Below are positions 27,053 to 36,508 of a stretch of DNA of 64,000 nt, piece by piece. Both the position numbers and the translations under genes were made by a program. Under the pieces are notes generated by a model. It worked only from the letters and a program-made list of their open reading frames with translations, was not told the DNA's origin and made no database searches. Numbering within the stretch: position 1 is the first letter of the stretch; each line of letters opens with the position of its first letter. This stretch comes from Microbulbifer sp. HZ11 (GTDB lineage: Bacteria > Pseudomonadota > Gammaproteobacteria > Pseudomonadales > Cellvibrionaceae): contig NZ_JELR01000002.1 in the NCBI RefSeq assembly GCF_000708675.1, forward strand, positions 1,814,228 through 1,878,227, in the 5' to 3' direction.

Positions 27053-28282
27053 ATGACTGAACGCTGTGATCTGCTGATTACCAATGTCCACGCGGCCACC
27101 ATGGACCCGTCCCTGCCCGGCGCATATGGCGCGGTAGAGGATGCCGCGGTGGCGGTGACGGGCAACAAAATCGTCTGGATAGGGCCGCGCCGCGAACTGC
27201 CGGAATGTACCGCCGACCAGGTTGTCGACGGCGAAGGTCAGTGGCTCACGCCGGGGTTGATCGACTGTCACACCCATCTCGTGTACGGCGGCCACCGCGC
27301 CGGGGAATTTGCCCGTCGCCTCGGCGGTGAAAGCTATGAAGAAGTTGCCCGCGCCGGTGGCGGTATCCTGTCTACCGTGCGCGCCACCCGTGCCGCCAGC
27401 GCCGACGACCTGTACCGCAAGGCCCAGCCGCGCCTCAAAGCCCTGATGGGCGAGGGTGTCACCACCGTCGAGGTCAAATCCGGCTACGGCCTGGACCTCG
27501 ACACCGAGCTCAAGCAGTTGCGTGTCGCCCGCCGTCTCGCTCAGCATCACCCGGTGAATATCCTTACCACCTGCCTTGCCGCCCACGCTCTGCCGCCGGA
27601 ATACGACGGCCGCGCCGACGATTATATCGACCTGGTGTGCAACGAGATTCTGCCCGCTGTCGCCAAGGAGCAGTTGGCCGATGCCGTGGACATGTTCTGT
27701 GAACATATCGCCTTCTCGGTGGAACAGTGCGAACGGGTCATCAAGGCCGCGCAGCAGCTGGATCTGCCGGTAAAGGTACATGCGGAACAGCTCGCGGCAA
27801 CCGGTGCCACCAAAATGGCTGCCCGCGCCGGTGCCCTCTCGGTAGAACATATTGAATACATCACCGATGAAGACGTCGCCGCCATGGCCGAGAGCGGCAC
27901 CGCCGCCGTGCTGTTGCCGGGCGCCTTTTACACCCTGAAGGAAACCCGTGTACCGCCCGTGGAAACCCTGCGCGCTGCCGGTGTCCCCATGGCGATTTCC
28001 ACCGACCTGAACCCCGGTAGCTGCCCCATCGCCTCCCTGAGACTGATGATGAATATGAGTTGCAACCTGTTTGGCCTGACACCGGCGGAAGCGCTCGCCG
28101 GCGTCACCCGGTCCGCGGCCCGCGCCTTGGGAATCTGCTGTTCCCGAGGGGTACTGCGCGCGGGGCTGCGTGCGGATATGGCACTGTGGCCGATGGAAAC
28201 CCCGGACCAGCTTGCCTACGAGGTGGGCGCGCTGAAACCGGCCGAAATCTTTGTTGGGGGGCTTCATGTTACAGCTGGCTGA
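27053..28282 (+). CDS. hutI: Imidazolonepropionase
   Basis: Hydrolyses 4-imidazolone-5-propionate to formiminoglutamate. The 409-residue amidohydrolase starts MTERCDLLITNVHAATMD and shows the metal-binding LTPGLIDCHTHLVYGGHRAGEFA, the substrate-binding VEVKSGYGLDLDTELKQLRV, KVHAEQLAATGATKMAARAGALSVEHIE and STDLNPGSCPIAS strings that are specific to HutI. It is the first gene of the rightward pair; its stop overlaps hutG by 17 nt. No close HutC site was seen upstream, so its control may depend on the site about 460 bp away or on an unseen promoter. Confidence 0.96.
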   Translation: MTERCDLLITNVHAATMDPSLPGAYGAVEDAAVAVTGNKIVWIGPRRELPECTADQVVDGEGQWLTPGLIDCHTHLVYGGHRAGEFARRLGGESYEEVARAGGGILSTVRATRAASADDLYRKAQPRLKALMGEGVTTVEVKSGYGLDLDTELKQLRVARRLAQHHPVNILTTCLAAHALPPEYDGRADDYIDLVCNEILPAVAKEQLADAVDMFCEHIAFSVEQCERVIKAAQQLDLPVKVHAEQLAATGATKMAARAGALSVEHIEYITDEDVAAMAESGTAAVLLPGAFYTLKETRVPPVETLRAAGVPMAISTDLNPGSCPIASLRLMMNMSCNLFGLTPAEALAGVTRSAARALGICCSRGVLRAGLRADMALWPMETPDQLAYEVGALKPAEIFVGGLHVTAG

Positions 28283-29219
28283 TATGCGCCTTTGGAGCGG
28301 ACGGGTTGACAGTGAGGATGGCAAGGCCGGCAAGCGCTGGCACCAGGACATAGTGCCGCTGCACCTGGACAGTCCGCCGGGCTTTGCCATTCTCGGCTTC
28401 GCCTCCGATGAGGGAGTGCGCCGCAACAAGGGCCGTATCGGCGCCGCCAAAGGGCCGCGGATTTTGCGCCTGGCCCTGGCGAATCTGCCGAAAACCTTTG
28501 GTGCACCTTTGTACGATGCCGGCAACGTGCGGGTGGAAAAGGACGACCTCGAGTCCGGGCAGGCCATGCTCGGGGCGCGCGTTACCGAGTTGATGAGTGC
28601 CGGGCACTTCCCCATGGTACTCGGCGGTGGCCACGAGATCGCCTATGGTAGCTATCAGGGGATCGCCCGCTGGATGCGCGAACAGCACCGGGACAAGACC
28701 CTCGGCATTATCAACTTTGATGCGCACCTGGATATCCGCCTGCCTGCCCCCCAGGGGTCTTCGGGCACCCCGTTTTACCAGATCGCCGAACAGTGCGATC
28801 TGAACGGCCGTCCCTTCAATTACCTTTGCGTTGGCGCCGCCGCCACCGCGAACACCCCTGCCCTGTATCACCGGGCGGAAGAGCTGGGGGCACAGGTGAT
28901 TTCCGACCGGGAAATTGTGCCCTGGCGGATCGAGCTGGTGCAAAAGCAGATCGCCGACTTTATCGACCGAGTGGATTATGTGTACCTCACCATCGACCTG
29001 GATGTGCTTCCGGCGGCCGTGATGCCCGCGGTGTCTGCACCGGCCGGGCGCGGCGTGGCGTTTGAATTGTTCGAACCGCTACTGGATACGGTGCTGGAAT
29101 CGAAGAAGGTGTGCCTGGCAGATATCGCGGAATTCAATCCCTACTTTGATATCGAGGATCACGCGGCGCGCACGGCCGCACGGGTGGTGTTCCAGATTGC
29201 CAATGGCATCAAGGGATGA
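28266..29219 (+). CDS. hutG: Formiminoglutamase (HutG, arginase/ureohydrolase family)
   Basis: Hydrolyses N-formimino-glutamate to glutamate and formamide, the final hut step. The 317-residue manganese enzyme shows the ureohydrolase motifs VLGGGHEIAYGSYQG, IINFDAHLDIRLPAP and YLTIDLDVLPAAVMPAVSAPAGRGV, with the metal Asp and His residues in the usual order. It is translationally overlapped with hutI (ATG 28266 inside the hutI 3-prime end). With HutH, HutU and HutI, the whole histidine-to-glutamate route is present in the window. Confidence 0.94.
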   Translation: MLQLADMRLWSGRVDSEDGKAGKRWHQDIVPLHLDSPPGFAILGFASDEGVRRNKGRIGAAKGPRILRLALANLPKTFGAPLYDAGNVRVEKDDLESGQAMLGARVTELMSAGHFPMVLGGGHEIAYGSYQGIARWMREQHRDKTLGIINFDAHLDIRLPAPQGSSGTPFYQIAEQCDLNGRPFNYLCVGAAATANTPALYHRAEELGAQVISDREIVPWRIELVQKQIADFIDRVDYVYLTIDLDVLPAAVMPAVSAPAGRGVAFELFEPLLDTVLESKKVCLADIAEFNPYFDIEDHAARTAARVVFQIANGIKG

Positions 29220-29230
29220 GATAGCGTCGT

Positions 29231-29821
29231 CTAGGGAGACTGTCGTTCCGGCGGCGATGCCGGTATCGGCTCTTCCGGCGGTAACTCTCTCGGTGGTCGC
29301 CGCGCCTCCAGGTAACGCTTGATATAGGGCTTGTGGGTATAGATCACATCGTCCGGCAGGCGATGCAGATCGAAGAAACGGTAGCCGTAGATTTCTCCGT
29401 CGCGGATCGCCACCTGCTTGTCCTTGAGGCGGCCGCGAACTGCGATGTTGATGATTCCCGAGCGCGGTACCTTGTTCACTTCCAGCACCTCGAAGTCGTC
29501 GATCTTGATATCCAGTTCCTCGCTCAGCTCGCGCCGCGCCGATTCCTCGAATGATTCGTTGCGCTCCACCCAGCCCCCGGGCAGGGCCCACTTATCCTGA
29601 TAGGTATGGCGCACCAGCAACAGCTGATTGTTGCGCTCGACAAAGTAGACCATGCCCACTACGAATTTGTCAGTGAGTGCGTAGGAGATATTCCAGCGGA
29701 TCTTGGGGGGCAGTTTCCGGTAGAGCTCGTACTTCAGACCGGGAAAAGCCACAAACGCCCCCACTACCAGCGCGCCCAGCAGCAGAAGTATCAGGAAGGC
29801 TTTAACTAAAAATGATCGCAT
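29231..29821 (-). CDS. Membrane-anchored NUDIX hydrolase
   Basis: A 196-residue NUDIX protein. An N-terminal hydrophobic helix (LVKAFLILLLLGALVVGAFVAF, residues 5-27) would anchor it at the membrane. The catalytic NUDIX box reads G-x5-E-x7-REL-x-EEL (GWVERNESFEESARRELSEE), which is complete. The substrate may be a nucleoside diphosphate derivative, but the sequence does not show which. A proline-rich tail (PPRELPPEEPIPASPPER) ends the protein. The anchor is unusual for a NUDIX enzyme. It faces hutG convergently, 11 nt away. Confidence 0.88.
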   Translation of the reverse strand: MRSFLVKAFLILLLLGALVVGAFVAFPGLKYELYRKLPPKIRWNISYALTDKFVVGMVYFVERNNQLLLVRHTYQDKWALPGGWVERNESFEESARRELSEELDIKIDDFEVLEVNKVPRSGIINIAVRGRLKDKQVAIRDGEIYGYRFFDLHRLPDDVIYTHKPYIKRYLEARRPPRELPPEEPIPASPPERQSP

Positions 29822-30024
29822 GTCCGGTACGGCTTGCTCGCGGTCTACTTCTCGGGTGAATGGGTAAAGTGTATCCGACCAGAGCCGGGGCTTTCGAGCA
29901 GTTGTTGCCCGGCGGGGAAAATTTCCGGGCTATAGTGCAGTCTCCACTGCACTTTCTGACGGCTTTATAGTCAGACACATACAAGACCCGGTGGTTTCAG
30001 CCACCCACACAATAAGGAAGCTCC

Positions 30025-31233
30025 ATGCCTCAGCCCATTTCTCTATTCCAATTTGCCAAAGGGTTGCTGGCGTCGGCCGGCTTCCTGAGTGGCGCGATTG
30101 CGCAGGCGGAATCGGGCGCCAGTGCAGCACCCGATCGGCTGGCGTCCGTGGTGGTAGAGGCCATTCAGCCTGTGGTGGAAAAGTACCAGGTCCCGGGGAT
30201 GGCCCTGGCACTCACCATCGACGGTGAGCCGCACTTCTTTACCTTTGGGGAAACTGCATTGGACGGCGGGGCACCCGTTACCGAGCACACCCTGTTTGAG
30301 GTGGGCTCTGTCAGCAAGACTTTTACCGCCACGCTCGCAGCCTACGCCGAGGTAAAAGGTGCGCTGGATTTCCACAAGCCGGTCAGCGCCTACTTGCCGC
30401 CACTGCGCGGCAGCGCCATGGATCGGGTTTCCGTGCTCAATCTCGCCACCCACACTGCTGGCCACTTCCCCTTACAGTTACCAGAAGATATCGAAAGTGA
30501 TACTCAACTTTTGGGGTATTACCGCAATTGGCAACCGCAATATACCCCGGGCACCAAACGGACCTATTCAAACCCAGGCATTGGCCTGCTTGGGTTTGTG
30601 GCTGCGCGCAGCCTCAATCAGCCCTTTGCTCAGGTGATTGAAAAGGAGATCTTTCGTGGCCTGGGTTTATCGGACACCTTTATCAGAGTACCGAAAAGCA
30701 AGGTGGACGATTATGCCGTCGGGCACAACAGTAAGCATGAGCCGGTGCGGGTGAATATTCGGCTGCTAAGTGAGGAGGCCTACGGGGTGCGCTCCAGTGC
30801 CGCAGATCTCACTCGCTATCTGGCGGCACAGATGCAACTGGTCAAGGTCGACGGCGACCTGCAGAAGGCGCTTGCAAAGACCCGCACTGGCTATTTTGAA
30901 ACCGATTACTACGTGCAGGATATGGTGTGGGAGCAATACACGCTGCCGGTGTCTCACTCGGGGTTGCTGGCCGGGAATTCCCGCGAGATGATCAGCGGTG
31001 ATCGTGAGGTCAGCGCCATTGGCCCACTGGCGCCACAGGACAACGTGCTGATCAACAAGACCGGTTCCACTGGAGGCTTCTCCGCTTACCTGGCATTTAT
31101 TCCCCAGCAACGATTTGGTTTTGTGCTGCTGGCCAACAAGTATTTCCCCAATGATGAGCGCGTCGACGTACTGTATAAAATACTGGAAACGCTTCTACCG
31201 GAAGTCACCACTTCCAGCTCCACAGAGGATTGA
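30025..31233 (+). CDS. Class C (AmpC-type) beta-lactamase
   Basis: Periplasmic serine hydrolase of 402 residues with a signal peptide ending near AIAQA. All class C active-site motifs are present: S95-V-S-K98 in FEVGSVSKTF, Y181-S-N183 in RTYSNPGIGLLG, and KTG in NKTGSTGGFSAYLAF. It therefore is likely to hydrolyse beta-lactams, unlike many esterase relatives that lack KTG. The start ATG at 30025 has a AAGGAAG ribosome site. No AmpR-type LysR gene is adjacent, so induction through the usual divergent regulator is not seen here. A tiny lipoprotein gene follows after 3 nt. Confidence 0.92.
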   Translation: MPQPISLFQFAKGLLASAGFLSGAIAQAESGASAAPDRLASVVVEAIQPVVEKYQVPGMALALTIDGEPHFFTFGETALDGGAPVTEHTLFEVGSVSKTFTATLAAYAEVKGALDFHKPVSAYLPPLRGSAMDRVSVLNLATHTAGHFPLQLPEDIESDTQLLGYYRNWQPQYTPGTKRTYSNPGIGLLGFVAARSLNQPFAQVIEKEIFRGLGLSDTFIRVPKSKVDDYAVGHNSKHEPVRVNIRLLSEEAYGVRSSAADLTRYLAAQMQLVKVDGDLQKALAKTRTGYFETDYYVQDMVWEQYTLPVSHSGLLAGNSREMISGDREVSAIGPLAPQDNVLINKTGSTGGFSAYLAFIPQQRFGFVLLANKYFPNDERVDVLYKILETLLPEVTTSSSTED

Positions 31234-31236
31234 TTG

Positions 31237-31467
31237 ATGAAATCTGGAATTGCCCTGTCGTCACTGGTACTTGCCCCATTGTTCCTGGTGGCCTGCAGCA
31301 ACCAACAGATCTACGACGGAATCCAGCAAAACCGGCTGCACAATTGTGAAAAGTACCCGGATGCCCAGTACGAGGAATGTGTGGCCGATTATCAGAAAGA
31401 TTATCGGACCTATGAGCGGGAGCGGCAGGCGCTACTGAAACAGGGGGGCGCAGGTGCGGAGGAATGA
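31237..31467 (+). CDS. Small lipoprotein downstream of ampC
   Basis: A 76-residue lipoprotein with signal peptide and lipobox LVAC-S (cysteine near 20). The mature part is highly charged and helical (YPDAQYEECVADYQKDYRTYERERQALLK) with two further cysteines. It begins only 3 nt after the beta-lactamase stop, so it is probably co-translated. I do not recognise the family with certainty. A link to cell-wall stress is suggested only by its neighbour. Confidence 0.75.
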   Translation: MKSGIALSSLVLAPLFLVACSNQQIYDGIQQNRLHNCEKYPDAQYEECVADYQKDYRTYERERQALLKQGGAGAEE

Positions 31468-31657
31468 TTGGTCATCAGTCTGGTGTGAACTGTGCCGAAA
31501 GGAGCTGGTGCCAAGCACGCGTAGTCGTTCGCAATAAACCAACCAGGCTCTGGTGAGAGAGGAGGGGCCGCGGACATGGTGCTCATTGCTTACAACTTAT
31601 ATGATGGGTTTGCTGGCCATGCAGTGGGCGTGGTCAGGTGGTTGTATGCGATGAAAG

Positions 31658-33712
31658 ATGACAATAATGAAGCAGTTGCTCTCTTTTGGAGGTGTTGCAC
31701 ATTTTCTGTGCTTCGCCCTCACCCTGATCCTGTACCCCGCTACCCCGGCAGCGGCTTCCTCCCAGCCTGAGTATCAAACCGCGGCTCGCCCGGGCTGGGT
31801 GCAGCCGGTAGAGTTGCCAAGCCTGTCCGCCAGGACAGAGGCGGATGATGGCCTGCGCAACCTGTTGCTGGATGCTCAGACCAACCTGGCGGGGCCGCGG
31901 AAAGAACGCTTTTTCCGGTTTGCCATGCAGCCGCTACGACAGCAGGGCTTGCAGCAAATATCCAGTATCAGTCTCGGCTTTTCTCCCGCCTATGAAGATC
32001 TTGTCATTCACGATGTGACCGTTGTGCGCGATGGTGTGCGGTCCGATCGATTGCAATCTGCGGAAATCAAACTGTTTCAGCGGGAAGAAGAGCTGGAAAA
32101 AGACCTTTATGCAGAGCGCTGGACCGCAATGCTACTGCTCAAGGACCTGCGCATTGGCGATATCATTGAATACAGCTACACGGTAAGCGGGAGCAACCCG
32201 GTTCTCGGTGATGCCTATTTTGGTCGTGAGTTACTGAGCTGGGGGGTGGCCATCGAGCGCCTGCACCTTTCCGTGTTGACTCCGAGCGAAAAGCCTTTGT
32301 ACTTGCGGAGTACCGGTCGCGACGACGTCGAGATTCGCAAGCAGCAACTGGGTGCCATCACCCGCTATTATGTTGATCTGCACAACAATGCCGCACTTCA
32401 GCTTGAAGACGGCGTGCCGGAGTGGCTTTCTCCCTATCCTTATATCGAGTTCACTCAGTACGCGGATTGGCGAGAGGTCAATCAGTGGGCTCACAATCTC
32501 TACGCGCCCATGACGGACCAGCTGCCGGCGGAATTTTCACTGTGGCTGGAAGAATTGCGCGGTACGCCCGCGGAAAAGGCCGCCGCGACAACCCAATGGA
32601 TTCAGGAGCATATCCGCTATTTCGGTATCGAGCATGGAGTTAACTCCCATCTGCCATCCTCTCCCCTGGAAACCTTTGAACGGCGTTTTGGTGACTGCAA
32701 AGACAAAACGGTGTTGCTTGTTGCCGCGTTGCGCAGGCTTGGTATAGAGGCATACCCCGCGCTGGTTTCGTCCATAGAAAATATGGACCTTGACCAGCGG
32801 CTGCCATCCCCCGGCCAATTCGATCATGTGATTACAACACTGAAGCTGGGGGGGCAGCGATATTGGGTGGATCCCACTGCCAATAATCAGATGGGCTCTC
32901 TCGATGCGATGTCATTGCCCGATTTTCACTGGGCTTTGGTGGTTAATGGTGAATCCTCCAAGCTCACAGCAATCGAACCTGCCACCGAAGCACAGACCCG
33001 CGGCCAGATTCTGGTGGAGGAAACCCTCGTCCTGGATCGCAATCGGCGTTCCGCGGAGCTGAGCGTAGTCAGTCACTATGTGGGTCAGAGCGCAGAGGGG
33101 TTGCGTAGTTACGCTGGCTACCGGGATGTGCAGACTATCAGCAACGACTTTCTGCAATTCTATGCACGATTTTTCCCTGGTATCGAATTGCTGGAATCGA
33201 CCGAGATTGATGAAGTGGAGGGGCGCAATGAGTTACGGGTACGTGAGCGCTATCGCCTGAACAACTTGGGAGATAACGTGGGAGGGCAGACGTTGCTCAA
33301 ACTCTCTGCTGCCAGTATCGCAAGTAATCTGTCTTTGCCTCAGACTCGCCAGCGTAAATATCCATTCCGCTTGCCCGGCCACATGCGCGTGGACGAACGC
33401 ATCACCGTTGTCGCACAGAACGACGAGGATTTGCGCTGGTTGGAAGGGCAGGGCGACACCGATGTGCATACACCCTGGTTCGAATTTTCAAGAGAAGTCA
33501 GTAAAGAGAAAAAGCAGTTGGTCATCGACTACCGCTACGATTCGCTGGAAAAATCGGTCGAACCGCAAGACTTCTCCGAATACCTGCAGGCAATCAACCG
33601 AATGGATGGCGGGCTGACTTATTCCGTATGGTTGGCACCAGCAGCTGTATCCGCCGATGAACGACGGGATCGCGCCAGTAGCCTGGCAAGAGATCTTCTG
33701 AAGCGCCGTTAA
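31658..33712 (+). CDS. DUF3857 and transglutaminase-like domain protein
   Basis: A secreted or periplasmic protein of 684 residues with an N-terminal signal (LCFALTLILYPATPAAA). An N-terminal DUF3857 beta domain (about 60-240) is followed by a transglutaminase-like core. In that core the catalytic cysteine is in RFGDCKDKTVLLVAALRRLG, the histidine in FDHVITTLKL and the aspartate in YWVDPTA. The triad is complete, so cysteine peptidase or amide-transfer activity is possible. A C-terminal beta domain ends the protein. The next gene, a Sel1-repeat lipoprotein, starts 22 nt later, and the two likely form an operon. Confidence 0.85.
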   Translation: MTIMKQLLSFGGVAHFLCFALTLILYPATPAAASSQPEYQTAARPGWVQPVELPSLSARTEADDGLRNLLLDAQTNLAGPRKERFFRFAMQPLRQQGLQQISSISLGFSPAYEDLVIHDVTVVRDGVRSDRLQSAEIKLFQREEELEKDLYAERWTAMLLLKDLRIGDIIEYSYTVSGSNPVLGDAYFGRELLSWGVAIERLHLSVLTPSEKPLYLRSTGRDDVEIRKQQLGAITRYYVDLHNNAALQLEDGVPEWLSPYPYIEFTQYADWREVNQWAHNLYAPMTDQLPAEFSLWLEELRGTPAEKAAATTQWIQEHIRYFGIEHGVNSHLPSSPLETFERRFGDCKDKTVLLVAALRRLGIEAYPALVSSIENMDLDQRLPSPGQFDHVITTLKLGGQRYWVDPTANNQMGSLDAMSLPDFHWALVVNGESSKLTAIEPATEAQTRGQILVEETLVLDRNRRSAELSVVSHYVGQSAEGLRSYAGYRDVQTISNDFLQFYARFFPGIELLESTEIDEVEGRNELRVRERYRLNNLGDNVGGQTLLKLSAASIASNLSLPQTRQRKYPFRLPGHMRVDERITVVAQNDEDLRWLEGQGDTDVHTPWFEFSREVSKEKKQLVIDYRYDSLEKSVEPQDFSEYLQAINRMDGGLTYSVWLAPAAVSADERRDRASSLARDLLKRR

Positions 33713-33734
33713 AAAATAAAACTTGAGAAACAGT

Positions 33735-35543
33735 ATGTGCACCAGGCTTGTTGATTTATCCCGCCGGATCACCGTGGCAGTTTTCTTGACTGCAACTCTG
33801 GGAGGATGTGCAACCTCGAATAATCTCGATGGTGGATCCGCCGGGCGGTCGCAGGGAGATTCTGGTAAGCAGTCACGTGCCCCGATAGTTGCTGACGCGG
33901 AGCTCTTGCAGCGTTATATGTCAGCCGACGAACGGTTCGATGCGCTGACACGCAAGGTGAGACAGGACCCGGGTTCGGTGGAGTTTTTTGACTTCTGGGA
34001 GGCCTATCTGGACACCTCTTACCTGCACAGCGCGGTCGATGTACGCGCGGAATTCCAACAGGAATTGGCTGCACTGGCGAGTGGTAAAGATGGCGAATGT
34101 ACGCAGATTGACTGGGCGTATTGGAGTCAGCGCAATTTCATGGAGCTGGAACCCCATCTTGCGGCTCAGGCGTGCTACGAGTCGATTGGTGAGACTGCGT
34201 TGGCCTTACAGCATGAAAATTCCGTTCAGTACATTCTGCGTGGTGTGCTGGGTAGCGGCGATGGGGCGAGCATTGATACAGCCTACGAAATTGCACTGCT
34301 GGATCATGCGGAAGAGATCCTGCAACTGGCGGGATACCGTGTACGCGATGCTCTCCTGCAACCGGTGGCCAGTGGTATCGGCCTGATTTATATCGTCATT
34401 GCCGAAGATCCGGACACGGGTGTTCAACACGAGTTTTATTTTGAGAATCAACGGGTCATCAATGTGTTGCTCGGGGCCACTTACCCCTTCGCCGGCGTTG
34501 GTGGAAATTATGTGGCACAGGTGCTGCGACCGCTGGCCGAAGGTGGTGTGAGTTCGGCGCAAATTGGCTTGGGCCGCCTGCTAGAGGAAACCGAGGATGT
34601 GGAGGGAGCCGCGAGGCAGTACGCCAGCGCGATCAGCTCCGGTAGCGAAATCGCGCAATTGCGTCTGGGCGTGGCGGCACTCAAGGGTGTGTTGCCAGGC
34701 TACTCCCGGGAAAATGCCGTGGATCTGCTGATAACCTCTGCCGAGCAGGGTAGTGCCAACGCGATGGTTGCGCTGTCATTTGTCTATCAGCAGGGGCTTG
34801 GGGTAGAGCCCAGCGAAGTACTATCTGAACAATTTATGGCGGCTGCCAGTCAGCGGCTAGAGCCAGGTAAGGCATGGTTGCTTCTGTCTGCGTTCTATCT
34901 CGATGAGGAGTTGGGGAGCTCGGTGACTGCCGGGATGCGCTATGTAAAAAAAGCCGCGGCAGAGGGGTATCTGCCCGCACGGAGGATAGCGCTGCAGGCA
35001 GAACTCAACAGCTTCTGGGAGGAAGCCGATCTGGACGCGCTGTTGCCCCCGCTGCAGGAGCTGGCTGAAGCGGGCGATATCGAAGCCGGTGTAATCTACG
35101 CCCGACGCGTGCTGACCGCGCCAGCGTCCCAGGCGGTCGAACGGGTGCTGAATGCAACCCGGTATCTGGAAGGTGCGTTGGCGGTCCACTCCGATATGGC
35201 GTATGCCCTGCAGGGCGATATACATCGAAGTAACCGGGAATATGTCGCGGCGAGAGCGTCCTATCTGCGCGGTGCATCGGCCACGGCGAGCCAGTTGGGA
35301 ATGGCACTGTTACATCAGCAACAGCGCCTGCCTGACTCCGATCCGGTGCATGGGTCACTCTGGTTCATGATGTGTGGCAGCCATGGCGACAGTGAATGTC
35401 TCTACCAGTTGGGGAGTCTGTTCCTGAGCGGCGAAGGTGTGGATCGTGACCCGGAGACCGCGCGTCAGGCTTTTCACGAGGCGGCAATGCGTGGGCATTC
35501 GCGCGCACAGCTGGCCCTCGAGCGGCTGGAGCGGAATTTGTGA
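33735..35543 (+). CDS. Sel1-repeat (TPR-like) lipoprotein
   Basis: A 602-residue lipoprotein: signal peptide and lipobox LGGC near residue 25, then a long helical body. The second half contains Sel1-like repeats, such as SSAQIGLGRLLEETEDVEGAARQYA, AMVALSFVYQQGLGVEPSE and CLYQLGSLFLSGEGVDRDPETARQAFHEAAMRGHSRAQLAL. Sel1 repeats bind other proteins. It lies 22 nt after the transglutaminase-like gene, so both may form an envelope complex. ATG 33735 was chosen; an upstream TTG in frame is possible. Confidence 0.82.
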   Translation: MCTRLVDLSRRITVAVFLTATLGGCATSNNLDGGSAGRSQGDSGKQSRAPIVADAELLQRYMSADERFDALTRKVRQDPGSVEFFDFWEAYLDTSYLHSAVDVRAEFQQELAALASGKDGECTQIDWAYWSQRNFMELEPHLAAQACYESIGETALALQHENSVQYILRGVLGSGDGASIDTAYEIALLDHAEEILQLAGYRVRDALLQPVASGIGLIYIVIAEDPDTGVQHEFYFENQRVINVLLGATYPFAGVGGNYVAQVLRPLAEGGVSSAQIGLGRLLEETEDVEGAARQYASAISSGSEIAQLRLGVAALKGVLPGYSRENAVDLLITSAEQGSANAMVALSFVYQQGLGVEPSEVLSEQFMAAASQRLEPGKAWLLLSAFYLDEELGSSVTAGMRYVKKAAAEGYLPARRIALQAELNSFWEEADLDALLPPLQELAEAGDIEAGVIYARRVLTAPASQAVERVLNATRYLEGALAVHSDMAYALQGDIHRSNREYVAARASYLRGASATASQLGMALLHQQQRLPDSDPVHGSLWFMMCGSHGDSECLYQLGSLFLSGEGVDRDPETARQAFHEAAMRGHSRAQLALERLERNL

Positions 35544-35755
35544 TGCAGCGCTGCACCGATTTTTGGCAGATTTTACGGAATAACGGCTAATATGGCGCGA
35601 AAATGGTGCCATAGTACCGGTAGTTGTGGCACTTGATGACAAGCTGCCCGAACTTTGTGCGTTCCTTGTACGATTGACCGATAATTGACCATTGTATAGG
35701 GTGCGTGTTTCGTGCCTCAGGTGCACCCGAAAATAGTCCCTTTCGAGGAATTGAC

Positions 35756-36445
35756 ATGGTTTCCAGTAGCGGAGCTGGCGAGAATTTTTCCGCTGCTTCT
35801 TCCCGCAGGCCTGCGGCAACGAACAAGAAGGCCGAGAAGCGAGAGATCGCCAAGGCGAAGATCCTGAATGCCACTCTGGATCTGATTGCCCGCAAAGGGC
35901 TTGCAGCCCTGTCCCATCGTTCCATTGCCAGTGAGGCCGGTGTGCAGCTGGCGATGACCACTTACTATTTCGGCACCATCGACAATATCCTGGTGGCGGC
36001 GTTTGAAGAGTACTGTAAGTCCATGGAGCCGGTGAATGAGGACTTGCGGCGGGCGCAACAGGCTCTGTTGTCCAGCTCCGTGGACGAGAACGGCGAGCTG
36101 AAGGATCGCAGGCAGTACATTGAGGGCGTTGCCGAGGTCTTTGCGCAATTGATTGATACCGGCCCGACCGCACGCTTGCGGCAATTGCGGATCGAATGCC
36201 AGTACCTGTACGAGCAGCATCCGTCCGAGGCCCTGGCGGAAAAAATTCACGGATATAACGATTGGCTTTCCGGTATCGCCCGTGAGTTTATCGAACCTCT
36301 GGGCTCCGATGCCCCGGCGCTGGATGCGCAGATGTTTATGTGGATGGTGCAGTGTCTGGAGTTTTCTGCAGTGACCAGTGTGGGAATCGACGGCGCCAAT
36401 AGCCGTCAGGTATTACTGCGCATGCTGCGTGGCATGCTGGGCTGA
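35756..36445 (+). CDS. TetR family transcriptional regulator
   Basis: A 229-residue regulator with a TetR helix-turn-helix (about 25-75: AKAKILNATLDLIARKGLAAL, SHRSIASEAGVQLAMTTYYFGTIDNIL) and an all-helical ligand domain. The N-terminal 25 residues are polar and disordered. The ATG at 35756 has an excellent CGAGGAATTG ribosome site and was chosen over an earlier GTG. No target gene is obvious; the flanking genes are convergent or downstream of other promoters. Confidence 0.9.
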   Translation: MVSSSGAGENFSAASSRRPAATNKKAEKREIAKAKILNATLDLIARKGLAALSHRSIASEAGVQLAMTTYYFGTIDNILVAAFEEYCKSMEPVNEDLRRAQQALLSSSVDENGELKDRRQYIEGVAEVFAQLIDTGPTARLRQLRIECQYLYEQHPSEALAEKIHGYNDWLSGIAREFIEPLGSDAPALDAQMFMWMVQCLEFSAVTSVGIDGANSRQVLLRMLRGMLG

Positions 36446-36508
36446 TGGGCCAGCCCGCCCCACTGGGCCGGGCTATCCCCATATCCGCGCGCAGATGTTT
36501 CGGGTGAA

